Source: Effrenium voratum (lineage: Eukaryota > Sar > Dinophyceae > Suessiales > Symbiodiniaceae). Taken from it: 64,000 bases of DNA. Of this stretch, positions 1 through 13,800 are shown one piece after another. The translations under genes and the position numbers were made by a program. The notes below the pieces were generated by a model, which saw only the letters and a program-made list of their open reading frames with translations, searched no databases and had not been told where the DNA came from. The stretch is taken from NCBI GenBank assembly GCA_963377175.1, contig CAUJNA010003505.1, forward strand, positions 267,331-331,330, written 5' to 3'. Numbering within the stretch: the stretch's first letter is position 1; every line of letters starts with the position of its first letter.

Positions 1-329
1 GATCAGCTGAAGACAAGAAATGCGAGGCTAAGCGAGGTTGAAGTCAGCGCATGTTCAGTAAATAATGGTGGCCAACGATACAGGTCAAAATGCGGCGAAG
101 TTTCGGCATCATTGAAGCAGGCAGTTGACGCTGCAACTGAGCACAGATCTCAACCCAACCCAGGTAATCGCGTCAGAGAAAGGCTAGAGAGGTCGGTGGA
201 CTCAGAGAGAAACTTCATTCCTAGGAAGCGGTCATGCAAACGAGGACGAAGGGAGTTGAGAAGTGTCAAGATAGCGTGGTGTTCAACAAAGAAGCAAATA
301 TTCATGCTTTGCGAGAGGGGGCATCAGCT

Positions 330-700
330 GCCACAAGCAGAATCGAAGGAAGACTGGGAAAGATCCGCTGAAGTACTGGCCGAGCGAAGTTGACATTGGC
401 AGGCGAGGACCGACAAGAGGCCAACAATGTTGAAGAAGAACAGGCCAGAATGGAGGTGGAGAAACTCAGGAAGTAGCTGGGTCAAGAAGAAGCGTCCTCG
501 ATCAGGTGAAGGATGAAGTTTCGGAGGCCAAGAAGAGCGCGACAGGGCAAACAGCAGGCGCTGAAATTGGCTGAAGAACAAGCTGTGATGATGAGAAGAG
601 CACGAGTTGGTTTGAAGGCACATCCCAAAATGAGTACAGTGCCACTCAACAACAGCATGCTTCACTACAGGATTTCAGCAACCTAAGCCTGAAGCCAAGG
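330..700 (+). pseudogene. Possible remnant of a coiled-coil (gag-like) coding region
   Basis: Broken frames read ANNVEEEQARMEVEKLRK then stop, and later VSEAKKSATG and SLKPRLTRPTRSPYKSRNKS. Glu/Lys/Gln-rich helices and an Arg-rich tail are common in dinoflagellate copia gag, but no signature motif is present. It could instead be unresolved exons of the downstream gene. Confidence 0.22.
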
Positions 701-1415
701 CTGACGCGACCGACCAGGTCTCCCTATAAGTCAAGGAACAAGTCTCCTATCGAACAGTCCATGTCAGTTCCATCTTACAACCAGAGGAAAGGTGCGCGGG
801 CCAGATGCGTTTCCTTCCTTGGTTGGGTGGAGTGCGATGATGGTGATCCCGATTCAATATAGCGATGATTCTGCAGAATTGTGGAGAAACCATCTGCGTA
901 ACTCCCAGACGTCCATTGCAGTTCCTTTCTGACGAGTACACGATGGTGACCGCAACGCTGTCTGTTGCTGGTGGTGTATGTTGATGACAACAAACAGCGG
1001 GTCCAACAGACAGGCACTCATATGCGTCGAAGCGAAGCATGACCGCACCAATAATGAAAGAGCACGCGCGGCGCACCTCACTGGCCTGATGCGCGTACGG
1101 ATGTGTCCCGAAACCAGGGCCAAGCACGGCACTGGCGGCGAGGGCGCCGCAACAGGCGAAAGGATTGAAGCTCCTCAAGGATGCGGCTATCAGTTCATAC
1201 TCCTCGCCAGAGTTGCGAAGCCCGCGGGGAAATGGAGTGGATAAGATGTTCGGTGTATTCGACGATATTGTTGGGATCACTTTTGGGGTCAGCCGATATT
1301 CTTCCAATCCTCGCTGGACGGATCAAAAGACGCGCCATTTGATTGGATGATTGCGGCGATGGGAAACAAATGTACAACTCTCATGCATCCCCACGAATGT
1401 CGAAAAAGGAGAGGA

Positions 1416-1504
<89 letters not shown>

Positions 1505-1802
1505 TAAAAATCTTGCAAGCCATGGCGTGAAAGACAAGAGAGCGCATCACCAATAGTAACAGGCCCTCGTCGCTGGAGAGGCGGCAAGGGCAAGGAAGAA
1601 AAAGGAAAGGGTCCGAAAGTTGCAAGGAAAGGAAAAGACGTCCGTGACCAAGGATGGTGGTATAGCGGCCAATCAATGGTGATACCCCAAAACCAGCGAA
1701 ACCAAGGCATGATTTGATCTGCTAATTTGTTTTTCTCGTTTTGTCCGGTTGGTTTACTAACGAGGTACGTATTATCGCATCTCGTTTTACTTACCATTAC
1801 AG
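700..1802. other. Non-coding or unresolved region with GA repeat
   Basis: No recognised protein. The minus-strand frames 747-1307 and 1504-2073 lack domain matches. The GA tract lies at 1419-1500. A TTACTAACG-pyrimidine-TTACAG acceptor pattern closes the region at 1802. Confidence 0.5.
1419..1500. repeat. GA microsatellite, about 41 units
   Basis: Uninterrupted AG/GA dinucleotides. Confidence 0.99.
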
Positions 1803-1863
1803 GTGCAAAAGCAAGCGGCGCAATTGGACACTCGTGTTGTTTTTGAGGAATCAGGCAAGGGGG
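1803..1863 (+). CDS. Candidate exon upstream of kinase domain
   Basis: Reads [12 protein letters not shown] then VFEESGKGG. It follows TTACAG, with a TTACTAAC branch-like box about 45 nt upstream, and ends before GC in phase 1, which fits the exon at 2434. No known domain is recognised. It could be a chance open stretch; the strong acceptor and phase match are the only support. Confidence 0.4.
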
Positions 1864-4800
1864 GCCTTGGGCATGATGACCTTCCTTGCAGGGCACGCCG
1901 AAGACGTGGGTAAGCGGAACAGCTGGCCGGGTCATTTGGGACGGAGCGGGCGAAGCGCTGATGCGCCGCTCTGCTGTTTCCAACTCCAAGGAACTGCATT
2001 TTGATAACTGACAAGGGGCAGCTTTCGTCTCTCTGCGGTTGGTGACGGATTCAAAATAAGAGGGCGTCTGCACCCCTAGAGGGGCCGATGGCTCTCCAGC
2101 ACACCTTTGATTATTCTATTTCATCTGCTTGCCATCAATTGCAGCCTGCGCCTGCGCAGCGTTTCGTAGAGATGAGGATGTCGCTTTATGAAATGCATAT
2201 GCGTGCAAAAAAAGAGAGTGAGAGCTAAATGACATGTGACTTCTGCCTAAGCACGGGTAGCTCGGAACGAGCCTCACTGTGAATAGGGAGCGTTACAGGC
2301 AGTTCCGTTGGGATTTCAGATGTTTCCCCTCGATTCTCATATTGTTTAAACATGTCTTTTGTTAGACACTCATTCACTGCTTATTTCTTGTGTTGCCAAG
2401 TCTACCTTCGGGGATGTACCCGGAAGCGCACAGGCGATGTGCCAGTGGCGATGCAGCTGAAGGCCATGAAGGCGGTGGCAGCAGAGGAGAACAGCAGTGG
2501 TAACCTGCGCGGTGTTTGATTGCTTTGGGGTCAACATGATTTTGCTGCTTACTTGTTTGTACTTTTTGTTGTTCTGTGTTTCGTGTGTTTCCTTGTTTTG
2601 TTCTTTCGTGTTTCGTGTTGTGTTGTTTTCTTTTGAAAGCACTCGGCTCTTTGTAAGGTGGTCAACAAGCAAAAAAGGTATCGACTCTTTGTTCCCATGG
2701 ATAGTTCACATCCTCCGGGAAATCCTTTGGTGGTTTGGACTGGTTTGTGTTTGGATGCGAACGGGTCCCTGGCTTTTGTGCTTTGGGTAAATAGGACGCC
2801 CCCCCCCTAACCGTACCCAATCCACTGGCAAACCAGCAATGACATAGAGGGAAGCTGACAACTGTCTACTGATGCACAAATGTTTAGGTGTTCAAAACAG
2901 CGTGCAGATTCTTTGTTTGAACATTTACTGAGCAAAACATCATGTAAAACCTAAGAGGTAAACATACCTTTCTTAACACACCTCCGTTGGCTTGCCTGGA
3001 AGTATTGGGAGTTGTTCAAGGTCGCCCTGGTGGGTTTAAAGGGAAACGCAGAGGACAGCCTCCAGGCCCCTCACTTTTCTTGGCATGTGTGTGAGCTTCT
3101 TTGGCGTTGGTGGCTCTCTTCAGTTCTGAATCCCGTAAGGGAACCGAGATTTTGGTATCAGAAGGGTGACATTTTCCAGGGGTCATCACTTGTTTTGCCA
3201 ATTCAAAGGAGTTCCTGGTGGGGTGATCTTAGGGGAAATACCCTCATGTCCACCAACAAGGAATGCACCAGAGGGTCCCTTTTAAGGAAGCTAATCTTCT
3301 ACCCCTCAGTCACTTTCCATGTTAGTGGACAGGGTACAGGGAACCCTCCTGTACCAGGAGAAGTGGCTCATCCAGTGGTCGGACCTCTCCTTCAAGCCAG
3401 AGCTTCTCGGCACCTCGGCTGGAGAGCGATTGCTCGGATCAATGGCCTGTGCTGTTGGGACGTCTGAAATCGCCTGGGAGTTTCCAAGTACCAAAATAGT
3501 AGGGAACCAAGGGAATCACCCTTTGAAGAAATCAACATGATTTAAAGCTGGCCTACTTTGGTAGCTGGGATTTGGGTGGGTCACCTCAAAACTTTTTACA
3601 TTTCTGGCCTTCTTTTTGGCTCATCGGCACCTCGGATTCTGCTCGGAGGTTGGGATTTTGATCACTTGCCCTTGATTAGTTGGGGGCCACCACATACCAG
3701 CTTATCTTTTGGGAGTAGTTTCACAGATTGACATTAGCCGGGTTAAGCATTGGGTGAGGCAGCTCATTGGGTGAGCGAGCTCGGACAGCTCAGGAGGTAT
3801 TGCCCCCCCCTCCCCTTCTCCTGAGGTCCGGCTCCCAATGGGTTTTAGGCTTTAGGTCCTCCCGGTTTCTGAAAGTCGGGGTTCTCTCTGCCGTGGAGAG
3901 TTGCCAAATCCACTTCGCACCAGTTGGAATGGGATGAAACACTATTACTGGTTGACCAACCACTAATGCCAACTGGTGCGTCAGAACTCAGCCAAGAATG
4001 CTTGGAGCCTTAAAGGCTTAGCCAAGAAGTGAGGAGCTTCTCCAAGAAAGGCCCCAGCTCTGGTGGCGCTTGGGCTCGGGGGATTTTGGTTGTCCATACT
4101 GAATGATTCAGAGCGCCCGAAAAGGGCACGTGCCGTTTGATTGGGTTATGTGCTTCGGCTTGCAAAGCACTTGGTCAGTCATGGTCAGTCCGTTTGGTCG
4201 CTTCATGCTGAGTCGGTTCGGACAAAAGGCTGCTGCCTGGGGAGAGGAGAGCCTTCCTTCCGACTGGTCGAAAACCGATGCGACAAGCAAGGGGACAGAT
4301 TGGCACCGGGGTTCCATGATTTGGCTGCGAACGAACCCCAGTCCCTTTTTAGTTGACCCACCCCTGGTTGTTTTTTTCCATTTGGGCCACGAACCACGGC
4401 GCCAGTTCCGATCCGTCTGCCCGGAGCCTGTCGGAACAGAGAGCCGAACGGGCGAAGGAAGGAGTTGATGCGTGTTAGGCCGCCGAAAGTGAAATGAAAT
4501 GCGTGCGACACATCTGCGTTCCACATATGCACTCAATGTATATACATGAATACATTGTATATATATATATATATACATGCATACATTCTGGGGTGAACCT
4601 TCCCCCTGCCCTGCAGCAGCCGGACGTGTATATCGGCAGGTGCATTGTTTGCATGCATAAAAGAGGCTACTAACATATTACTACAATCGTTTGCTCGCTG
4701 CTTGTAATTGGTTTGTTCAAAGGCGAAGGGCGAGGTTGAGTTCACATGTGGGTGTGTATATATAAATATGCATATATATAATACATATATATATATATAT

Positions 4801-7800
4801 ATGCACATCCGTGACAAAGTGCATATCAATGTCATCTAGAGTATGCTCAATCTCGTTTATGATGTGACAGTCAAGCAACTCCAAGGCGGAACGAAGCCTG
4901 TTTCCCTGACAGCGAAACCTTACATTCTGAAAATGGTCGAAACGTGAGATGCGCAAACGTGCGGCAAGGTGCGAGAGGCAGAATCGTCCGTAGTTTTATA
5001 TTGTTTTGCGTTGCACAAGTAGACTTCACATGATGTCGCGGTTTCCAAGCGCGAGCTCTTTTCAATGTCAAGGCTCTTTACGAACTCCTGGACAGTTGGA
5101 GCCGGGGTTGAAGGGAATGTGAAAGCCAGTTTTGGTGAGCCCAGTTGGAATCCTTTCGAACTCAGTGGGGATGGAACTCCACGTTCTCACAGAAAGGGGC
5201 AACCTTCCTCAATGACTCGCCTTTGAGTTTCCTGGACTGTTGTCACTTGGGAAAACTATTTTAGTGGCTAACAAAAACATGTCTAGACGTTTTTCACCCA
5301 TCCAAATGGAAGGCATGGGAGTGAGTTGGAGTGAGACACAAGGACATCCCAGGAACCCAATGGCGTTCAACCAACTTAGCAAGTTACAACCATGTTTCTC
5401 TTTGTCCTGACCCAACTGGGGCTAGCATTTGCCGCGGGGCCCCAGAGGTCGTGGTGGCTTTGCCATGGTGATGGAGGGCAGATATGGAGGCCGTGGTTTC
5501 GAGCTGGGCGCCGGACGGTTTTTGTTCAAGCTGTTTCAATGTTTGGCAGTTTCAAGTGGCACCAGTTGGTTTCTCCAGGGGTTGCCATTGGTAGGTGTAT
5601 AGGTGTTATACCCTATGAATAGGCAGGTAGTTGGTATTCGTCAGGTTTCTCAACTGGTGCAGGATGCCGCCGTCCTTCCACTGTAGGAGCAGTTTATGAA
5701 ACATGGACACTGACAGAAGGTGCCTGCAAGATGGATTTGCCCACAGAGACCTCCAAGCACGTTGGGACCCCACACTTCATTTAACCACCTGAAATAAATC
5801 AAAGCCTTTTCAAGGGACCTGCCAAGTCCTGCGTGGGAGGGAGATTGAGCAAAGATCAATTTGAGGTACATCTAAAACTGGTAATGGCTTTCTTTTGGAG
5901 GGATAGAATGCCAACTCAACCAAGGGCACAACATTCAGGTAGGTTCAGAGATATTGAGTTATATTGTGTGAGACCTTTACACATGATAAAGCTTCCTATC
6001 TTCTGGTAAACCTGTTTTTTTGTGGGTGGGCATAGCTATGAGTTCGATGCGATCGGTTTTAGGCCAACCTTTCCACCAAGAGAACCACCCTGTAGAGCCT
6101 TGAGAAGTTACGAGGGAATGGAGGCCAAGGTGCTTTGCCAGGGTCCCATGATACGCCCCGCTATATACGTAAGCAAGCAAACCGCAAGGGAAATACGGGC
6201 AACGGGAAACGCCTGGGATCACCCTTACTGTTGACCCTTTTTCAACTTCAACCAACCAGTTTATTAATAGGGGGGTGGGGGGCGCCTACAAAAGTGGTCT
6301 GATTCCCCACACCCCGCTATGAATTAAGTGGGGTAGACTAATATGGGGCGAACATGATTGGAATTGGGTTTTGTACACTTTTGGGGATTTGTCCCCGGAT
6401 ATTTCGTCCATTTTTTATTTATTTTTTTTGGGGGGGGATGGTTCCTTGATGATTACAATGTACAAGGACAGCGGAAAGAAAGGGCTGCCCCTTGCGGAAA
6501 GGCAGCGTCTCGCCTGGGATCACAAGAAGATGTTTGCATGTGTGGAGTATGCCGCCCTTTGGGGTCTCCACAATCATTTTGTTTAAATAAAGAAAGTAGG
6601 GTAGACCAAACTTGAGCCATCAGAAGTCAATACTTGAGGATCCACTGGGTTTGCATGAAAGGCGAAAGGCCTAGCCAGGTGCCAAGGTGGCTGTGAAGCT
6701 GCCCTTGCGGGACCACCTGTCCACGCCGCTTGAGCTGGGATGGACAGTGAACAAAGCCAAAGATCTGCTGGTTTAGTGGATCCGAATCCTTGTAAAGGTG
6801 GCTTCACGGTTGTTGTTGGGAAACATTATACTTTTTTGCTTATTGTGGTTTAGTGGGAAACCCCACTTCACTGCTAAATTTTATTTCTTTGCTCGCCTTC
6901 CAACGTCAACCAAGGTTTTGGCATGTATCCTGAAAGGATGTATCCGTTAATGGACCTTTGAAGAACCAGGACCTTTGAAGAACCAGGGGGCAGTGGCAGG
7001 GGCTTTCGGGCGGCGAATGTCTGGCCTTCGATAGTCGTTCTACGGATGGTTGCGCTAGGACTCCGCCCTTTTCATGTCTTGCACGCTGCACAGTATCTTG
7101 CTGGCTTACGCTTGTCGAGTCGGCTCCTGCGCTAGGAACGCGATTCGTATGGAATCTCAGGGCCAAGAGTTTCTGCAATCGTGAGGACGAAGCCTTGACA
7201 AATTAGAGCCGCGCGGTGACTGAACTGAAGAGCCGGCCGCGGCAAGCATGTGATAAAACTTGTGCTAGTAACGCAGACCAACATGGAAGCAATGATCATT
7301 GCATTCTTCAAACAATATGAGGGAGCACCTTACCCACATGGTGCTGCTATGCTTGCGACATCTTGCGACCTAACCAAACAACCGTGTTCCAAGTATCCAA
7401 GGACCCTTAGCAGGCTTCGGCCTTCGGCTGGATCGTTTGAGGCACGCAACTGACTGTAATGTCGACCCAACATAAAGCAGCCTGGTGAATTTGGGGGGTG
7501 TTCACCCTTCCAAGCTGCGACAGCCCTCACTTGATGAACAAAATCACTCATGCACCCGGGATGCATGAGACTTGATGCATGCTTCGATAAACCACCTACC
7601 AACTGATGCGAAGCAGATTTCTTCCATTCACACGAAACCAACCAGGGGATTGTCAACCAGGGCTCCAAATGTCCAAGAGAACTGCCCGTTTTGTTTGGAC
7701 TCTGGCGTCCACTTTTTGGGACAACCATTAGGTTCGTTTCATATACGTCTTGGGTCCATGAAGGTTTTTCATCCTCCAAATGATGGCTTGAAGGGAAGCA

Positions 7801-10800
7801 GCCGGGTGGCAAAAGTAGTTTCGAGAAGCCCAGGCAGTGGTCACTTGAATGGACCCAGTTCAGCGGTTCAGCGACATCCCGAGTTCCCATTGATTTATCA
7901 AACCTTTTGCTGTACACCCCCTAGCACCCTACTCAACCAGGGCTTGGTTTGAATCCCTGGTTCCCATGGCTGGGTCTCCACTAGATGAGGGCCAGAACTC
8001 TGAACATATTTGTTTTGTGTGTACCTCAGATTGGGCCAAGACTAGGTATTATAGATCTATATGCATACAGATGCATATGGGTATGTGTCAACAAAGGGGA
8101 CCCTCCCCAAATGGGTGGAGCTCCTTTTGGTGTCCCTTTCAACCAACCTTCAAATGGCACCCTCGGGGGAAAAAAAACAACAACAACACAACATACATAT
8201 GCAAAAGGGCCAATTTCACCCTCTTTCATATGGCACCCCAAAATGGCAAATTTCACTTTTCTAAATTGCATAGCACCAAAAGCCTTCAAATGGCACCCTC
8301 TTTCCTCCCAAATTGGTTCGGATTTCCGCGGCTGGGAATTTCCACGAACGAGGTCCCCGGAGATCGTGGACTTCTGCGGCAAAGAGCTGCGGGTGCTGCG
8401 GCACTTGCGGCATCCGCTGCTCCAACGGACATGGCTGTGGCATCTCTTTTTCGGGTACCCGTTCTTGGGTTGGTTGAAGGGGAAACCGAAAGAAGCTCCA
8501 CCCATTTTGGGGGGTTCCCTCTATTTAGAGGCAGACCCGCATGGGACCATTGTCACAGAAAGGGATGAGGGAAATTTGCCACTCAACAGCAACCGAACGG
8601 GCAAAATCTCGGCAAGAGTCGTGTTTGTTGCAGAACTTGTTCTTGAGGGTTGGTTTAAAGGAAGCCACAAGGAAAACCACAGCTTTTGGGGGTACCATTT
8701 TGGCACATACCCACGTGTAGCCTGAGGGGGTTGGTGCAAGACGACACTTGGAAAGCCAGAAACAGGGCACCGATATCCGCCCTGATTCCTTAAACGAGCG
8801 AACCCCCTCAAGTGGCATCGTTGTTCTACCTGGTTTCATGGGGAAGAGAGGTCTTTTCAAGCCATCTTTTGTCGCAACGGCGCCAAGAATCTCGGGTTTT
8901 CTCAGGCGCTCTGGTTGTAACTCTGGGCTCCGGTTGTGCATGTTGTGCCTGTTTCACGCTCTGGGTTGAAAAGAAGCCGAAGCCCCGATTGTGAGTGGCA
9001 GATTTACATTTGTGTATGTTCAAAGTGCAAGGAATGGTTCGTTTGACTCTCCTAGATGGACGGTAAACTGTTGGGTTTGGACCATGTTAGTAAAGCGTCA
9101 AACGGAGGGTGCGACCTTTGTGGTCTCCGATCGGGTCAAGAGAATCAAAAGCCCTGCGAGATAATTTTGCATCCCAAACGGGGTTTTCCTGCGAACAACC
9201 CTTCAAAGAGGTTTATGGTTGTGGAAAACACTGGGTGCCGTCTTCTGGGATACCCTTGGAGTCCCCGTCAAAATGACAAAGTAGTTGCAGTTCGGCTTCA
9301 CAGTAAAGGTTGTTTCTCATACACGTAGCTTTCTGGGGTCAGTGAATCCAAAGGACGCGGCCTTGGTCACCATGGTTACCACTTTCTCAACCGCCAGACC
9401 ATCCACCCATCCCTCGTTTGGGTAGCAGTGTTCAGCAAGCACCCTCGCACCTTCCAAACAATTTGGCTGCTACGACCTTCTCAGAAAGGGGGGTTACTCT
9501 CCTTCAGGTTTGCGTGGAACCCAGAAACGCGAACTAAAATGTGCAGAACCTCAGTTTGGGTACCCTACAAAGGCTAAACATCAAGAGCCCAGGTAGAAAA
9601 TTTGGGTTGTTTGCTTTCGTTCCTTTCAGGCACTAATGCACCCTTTTTCAAGCTCAACCAGAAGATGAGGTCTGGGGAGGGGGTACGAATATCGCGAAAG
9701 AGTCCTGGGTTTGAGCGGCGTCAGTATGTTGACAGTTGCTGATCACCCCAAAACTGGAGACTTGCAGCCAAGAAATGGACCCCCCCCCGGTTTGGGCGTT
9801 CTGTATAATGGATGCCCCGAATATTCAAAAGACAGGGGAGTCCTGCGCTTGACACCGCAATGTTCGACGTTGTGATTGGATGTGGTAAAGCAAACACCGA
9901 CCATTTAGAAGAGCACTTTTTCTGGAACCAAGACCTTGGTTTGAGATTGCTTTTTGGCATCCGTTTTGGAAAGCCCTGCAGACCCCATTGGTGCTGTGGC
10001 CCGTGGGTGGTTTGCTCAAGATATGGGTAATGCATTTGTTTCAGGGGAGCCTTTTGGGTGGTTGTTTTCAAGGCATACCAAAGGGAAACGACTTGTTTTG
10101 CTTTACAACCCCGTGTGCTTATTAGCGTGGTTCTGCTACCTGATTTAATTTGCGACCTGCTTGCACAGGGATTATAGTGAGGCCCATTCAACCAGCGAAG
10201 CCATTTTGGCACAGTCTTTTTGTTGGTTCTGCTAAAATGGGGGACCCCGAAACTGTTTTTTCTTCCCCTCCAAAACAGTTAAAAGGCTGAGGCTCATGAC
10301 ACCTATGAACCCAAACCCTCCAATGGAAAGCACGAACCTTCAAAACCAAGCGAGGGCCTTGCTGCTCGATCCGAGGTTTATCGTCACTTTTTACGGCGCC
10401 TGCATCGAAGAGTCTAAACAGATCATCCTTTTGGTGGAGGACGGCAGAACAAACCAGCAGGCAGTTGTCGAGCAGCCCTTAATTCATTTGTTGTGGCAGA
10501 CATCTTTAGATGAAGGTTACAGTCCCTTATGACCTCGGCTTTTTTTTCAACGAACCCGTGCCCAGTTGTTCAGGGTGTTGCACCCTCTAAGTTCCTTTGT
10601 CGCTTGGCCATTCAAGATGGTCAACTCCAAACAACTCCCTTTCGCAACCTAGGAGTGAGCAACTGGGACAGGGAGCCAACAGCCACAACCAACAAGCAAG
10701 AACCAACCACCACACCATCAACCCCGTGGATTGTTGGGGGTGTTCCACCAAAAGTGAAGGGTCCCTACACGCTCCTATTAATTAAGCCCCGTGATCAATC

Positions 10801-13800
10801 CCGAGTTCCCGACTTGGCCAATATCAACCGGTTGACAGGTTGACATTCCTGTTTTCTTCGCTTCCCGTCCAACCAGCATCAACTTTCCTTCTTTTTGCAG
10901 GTCGGATCCGTTTGGCCCCATTCCCAAGCGCTCCCCGCGTCGGCCGAAGTCTGCAGCAGAGAAACAAGCAAACACCCTCTCTGAATTAGAGGACCTCCCA
11001 AGACCTTTTTGTGAAAATGGATGGGCTTAGAGCAACCACGCACCAAGACAGTCGCTAAATGGGTCTCTGTGACTGCGCGTTTTGGAGGGTGCTATCGAAA
11101 GGAACGTCAAATTCCACTTGCGGGGGGCGAATCCCTATGTTGACACGTACCCGAATGACGGCAATGTGCCATGGTATTGCAGGGGAGGCCCTGCCGATTG
11201 ACTTAACGCTCTTTGAACTTGTTGTTGTTAGGTCGCTCCTCGCGATCCGATCCCTTGTTGCAGTCTGACAACCTGCGCTTTTGATGTTAAGACAGTTTTG
11301 ATTGGCTCGTACCCTCCTCGAGACCAGCTTTGATGCAGGTTGCAATTCCAATGCCCGTTGGTCAGTTGTTTGACTGGCTGTCGCATTGTGACCTTCAGCT
11401 TTAGCCCTCTGATGGCATTGGACAACAGGTGCCTGGTGGACACTCCGATCTGAAAACTCCTATGCTGCATGCGCTGCAGTTTTCTGTTGGTCGTGTTGAC
11501 TGGTGGTACCCTGTTTTTTGTGTGGATGTGGATCCCAGCTAGGTGGGGCAGGCATAGCTGCTCGCGTTATCCCATTGGAGGACTTCAAGTGTGGGACTTT
11601 TCTCTTACTACGTCCGCTGGATCGTGTAGTGTCCGGATCCTGTTCGTGCATATTATGACTCCGCCAGGTTCTGGGCTCGGATTGTGTGCCAAAGTTCTGC
11701 GCATGCTCACTGATCAACAGCGGCCTGAAACTGCGGGGTTAGTTCACTGACCCTTTCATTCATTTCCACGCTTTTGATGCCCACGCACAACATGCTTTCC
11801 TCTTTTTTGGGCCCGGTCACACGGGATGTGCCCATTGGTTGGTGGTTTTCGGCCAAAACTCCCCCCCCCCCCGTTTCTTCTTGCTCGTAGCTAGACAAGT
11901 GAAAGTAGAGGGCGCAATTCTCTTTATGTCAGGCAGTAGGCGATGATCATGGAAGGTTCGCAAGTGGTTTGCGGCAAGACTACCATCCTCTTGACGAGGC
12001 CTTTTGTCTAGTTCCGCGATTCTTGGAGAAGGGGCAGCCAAAAAGGATTTGCCTTTGTCTCGATTGATTCTGAGGACCATATCAATGTTTAGAAGGCCTA
12101 CTAGTCTGGTCCTTCGGCGTATTTCGAACACCTGCTTCTCGGTTCGCACGAATGTGAGGAGTACGTGGAGGGTCTCAGCTTGTTTGAGACTTGGAAGACT
12201 CAAGCTCGCGATCATATTCTGTTGCCGTGCAAGTCGCTCGTGGTAGTTCAGGCACAGCAATGTGTCTTAGTTTGGGACCCAGCCAACATGGTGGATGTGA
12301 CTTTCCTCAATGCCGACCCCTGATTCATAACCCCGCCCAAGAATACGTCAGTCAGCGGGTTCCTTGGCAAGAAAGGATTCCCCATTAAAAAAAGGACCCC
12401 GGATGAAGAACTGGGGGGTTTCCTACTCAGGGGTCGACATCAAGGCTCATGATCCTCCAATGCAGACCTCTAGGCCCTCCAAAGAACCCCGGCGTTGCCA
12501 AGGGGCCGTTGAAAACAGCCCATTTTGAGGGCCCAAGAACAATCAGGACTATTCCGAGATTCCAAGAAAAAGGGCCATAGGCCCATCCCAAACTCAACCC
12601 GAATGGTACGAGTCCGTAAACAACCCAAACCAACACCAACCCACTGCCGACCCTGGTGTTGTCGGTATCTTCCCTGGTGGGGGGTTGAATGGTTACATGC
12701 TCTGGTTTTCTTTAGGTTTCTGCTTAAGCGACATCCATAGGGGCCCCCACTTCTCGCCCGTTTGTTCCTATATTTCTCTTGGTGATTCCCGGCCTTAGTT
12801 TAGAGGGATTTTTCAGTCATGACATATCCCACCTGAGTCACAATCAAAACCCGGGTAGATGAAGGTTAGTAAGGGACGCTCCCAACCAAAAATAGCTGCG
12901 GCCGCCTTCTTAATCCTTTACATGGTTCTGGGTTCACCATTTTTGGTAGCGGGTTTTGATTATGACTCACCTGTTTTGTTTGTAAGGGATTAACGAACCA
13001 CTAAGTTAAGACAGCCCCATTGTCAAAATACATGACCTCCCCAAAATTTCAAAATCGTCCTTGTTTCAATTGGGTTTTCCAGCCTGCTCAACCAAGCAAG
13101 GCTGAGGCGGAAAACTCACCAGATTGCATGTTTAAAGGGGATTATTATTTTTGTTTTGGTGTGTGTGTGTTTTTTTGTTTTTTGCTTCCTATCGTTAGCT
13201 TGGTTTTGCTGGCTTTGGGCTTTCCCATCCACGAACCAGGCTCAGTTGAGGACCCGTGTTTTCAGGGATCAAGCCGACATGGCTGTGAGTCAAGAATAGG
13301 TACCCAAAGTGAAACCCTTGTAAACCCCCCAGCTTCCCGAGACTTAAATCCAACACGGCTCACTCACTAGTTTTTCGGCGTGGCTTGTTTCACTTGCCTA
13401 GACACCGGGTCCTCGAGTGAGCAATGTTTCTGCCCATCTGCGTGAATTACAACGACCTCACACGACCTCGCCCCAAATGGTGGTTTATGGGGGGAATAGC
13501 CGCCCAACCACCTTATTTCGGTTTGGTGAAATATTATAATTCACCCAGCTCAATCCAAGAAACCCAAAAAACCAACACTAGATCCTCCAGTACTCGTGTA
13601 CACCCAGAATACGCTTATTCACAAAAGACGAAGCACAGGGGCCGCTGAAAGGGTAAAGGAATCTGAATCGGTTTCGAAATGTCGCCAAGGTTTCCCCGAC
13701 AGCTTCGTGTCATCATCTGCCATAATCAAAGCACCAGGGTTACATCATTGTTCTTGGCATGTCTTTTAGATGTTTATGCCAACTGTTTAGTGCGTATTTG

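Larger units (their letters stand above)
3410..5447 (+). other. Inferred intron, 2.0 kb, with TA microsatellites
   Basis: Begins GC and ends AG. Contains two TA-rich microsatellites near 4536-4580 and 4757-4802. Open frames of up to 156 codons inside it on both strands show no recognisable protein. Confidence 0.6.
6728..8352 (+). other. Inferred intron, 1.6 kb, with direct and inverted repeats
   Basis: GC...AG. Holds a 17-bp tandem duplication at 6954-6987 and the left arm of an inverted repeat (8107-8148). A 195-codon minus-strand open frame (7330-7917) has no recognisable domain and is judged fortuitous. Confidence 0.6.

Noticed and set aside
1504..2073. 189-codon minus-strand frame
   Set aside because: No domain; overlaps the candidate exon at 1803 on the other strand.
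7985..8725. 246-codon + frame
   Set aside because: It includes the alpha-C exon in frame by chance, but the rest is intron and repeat with no domain.
11817..12260. 147-codon minus-strand frame that looks protein-like
   Set aside because: It is antisense to the hinge exon (12159-12226); no family match.
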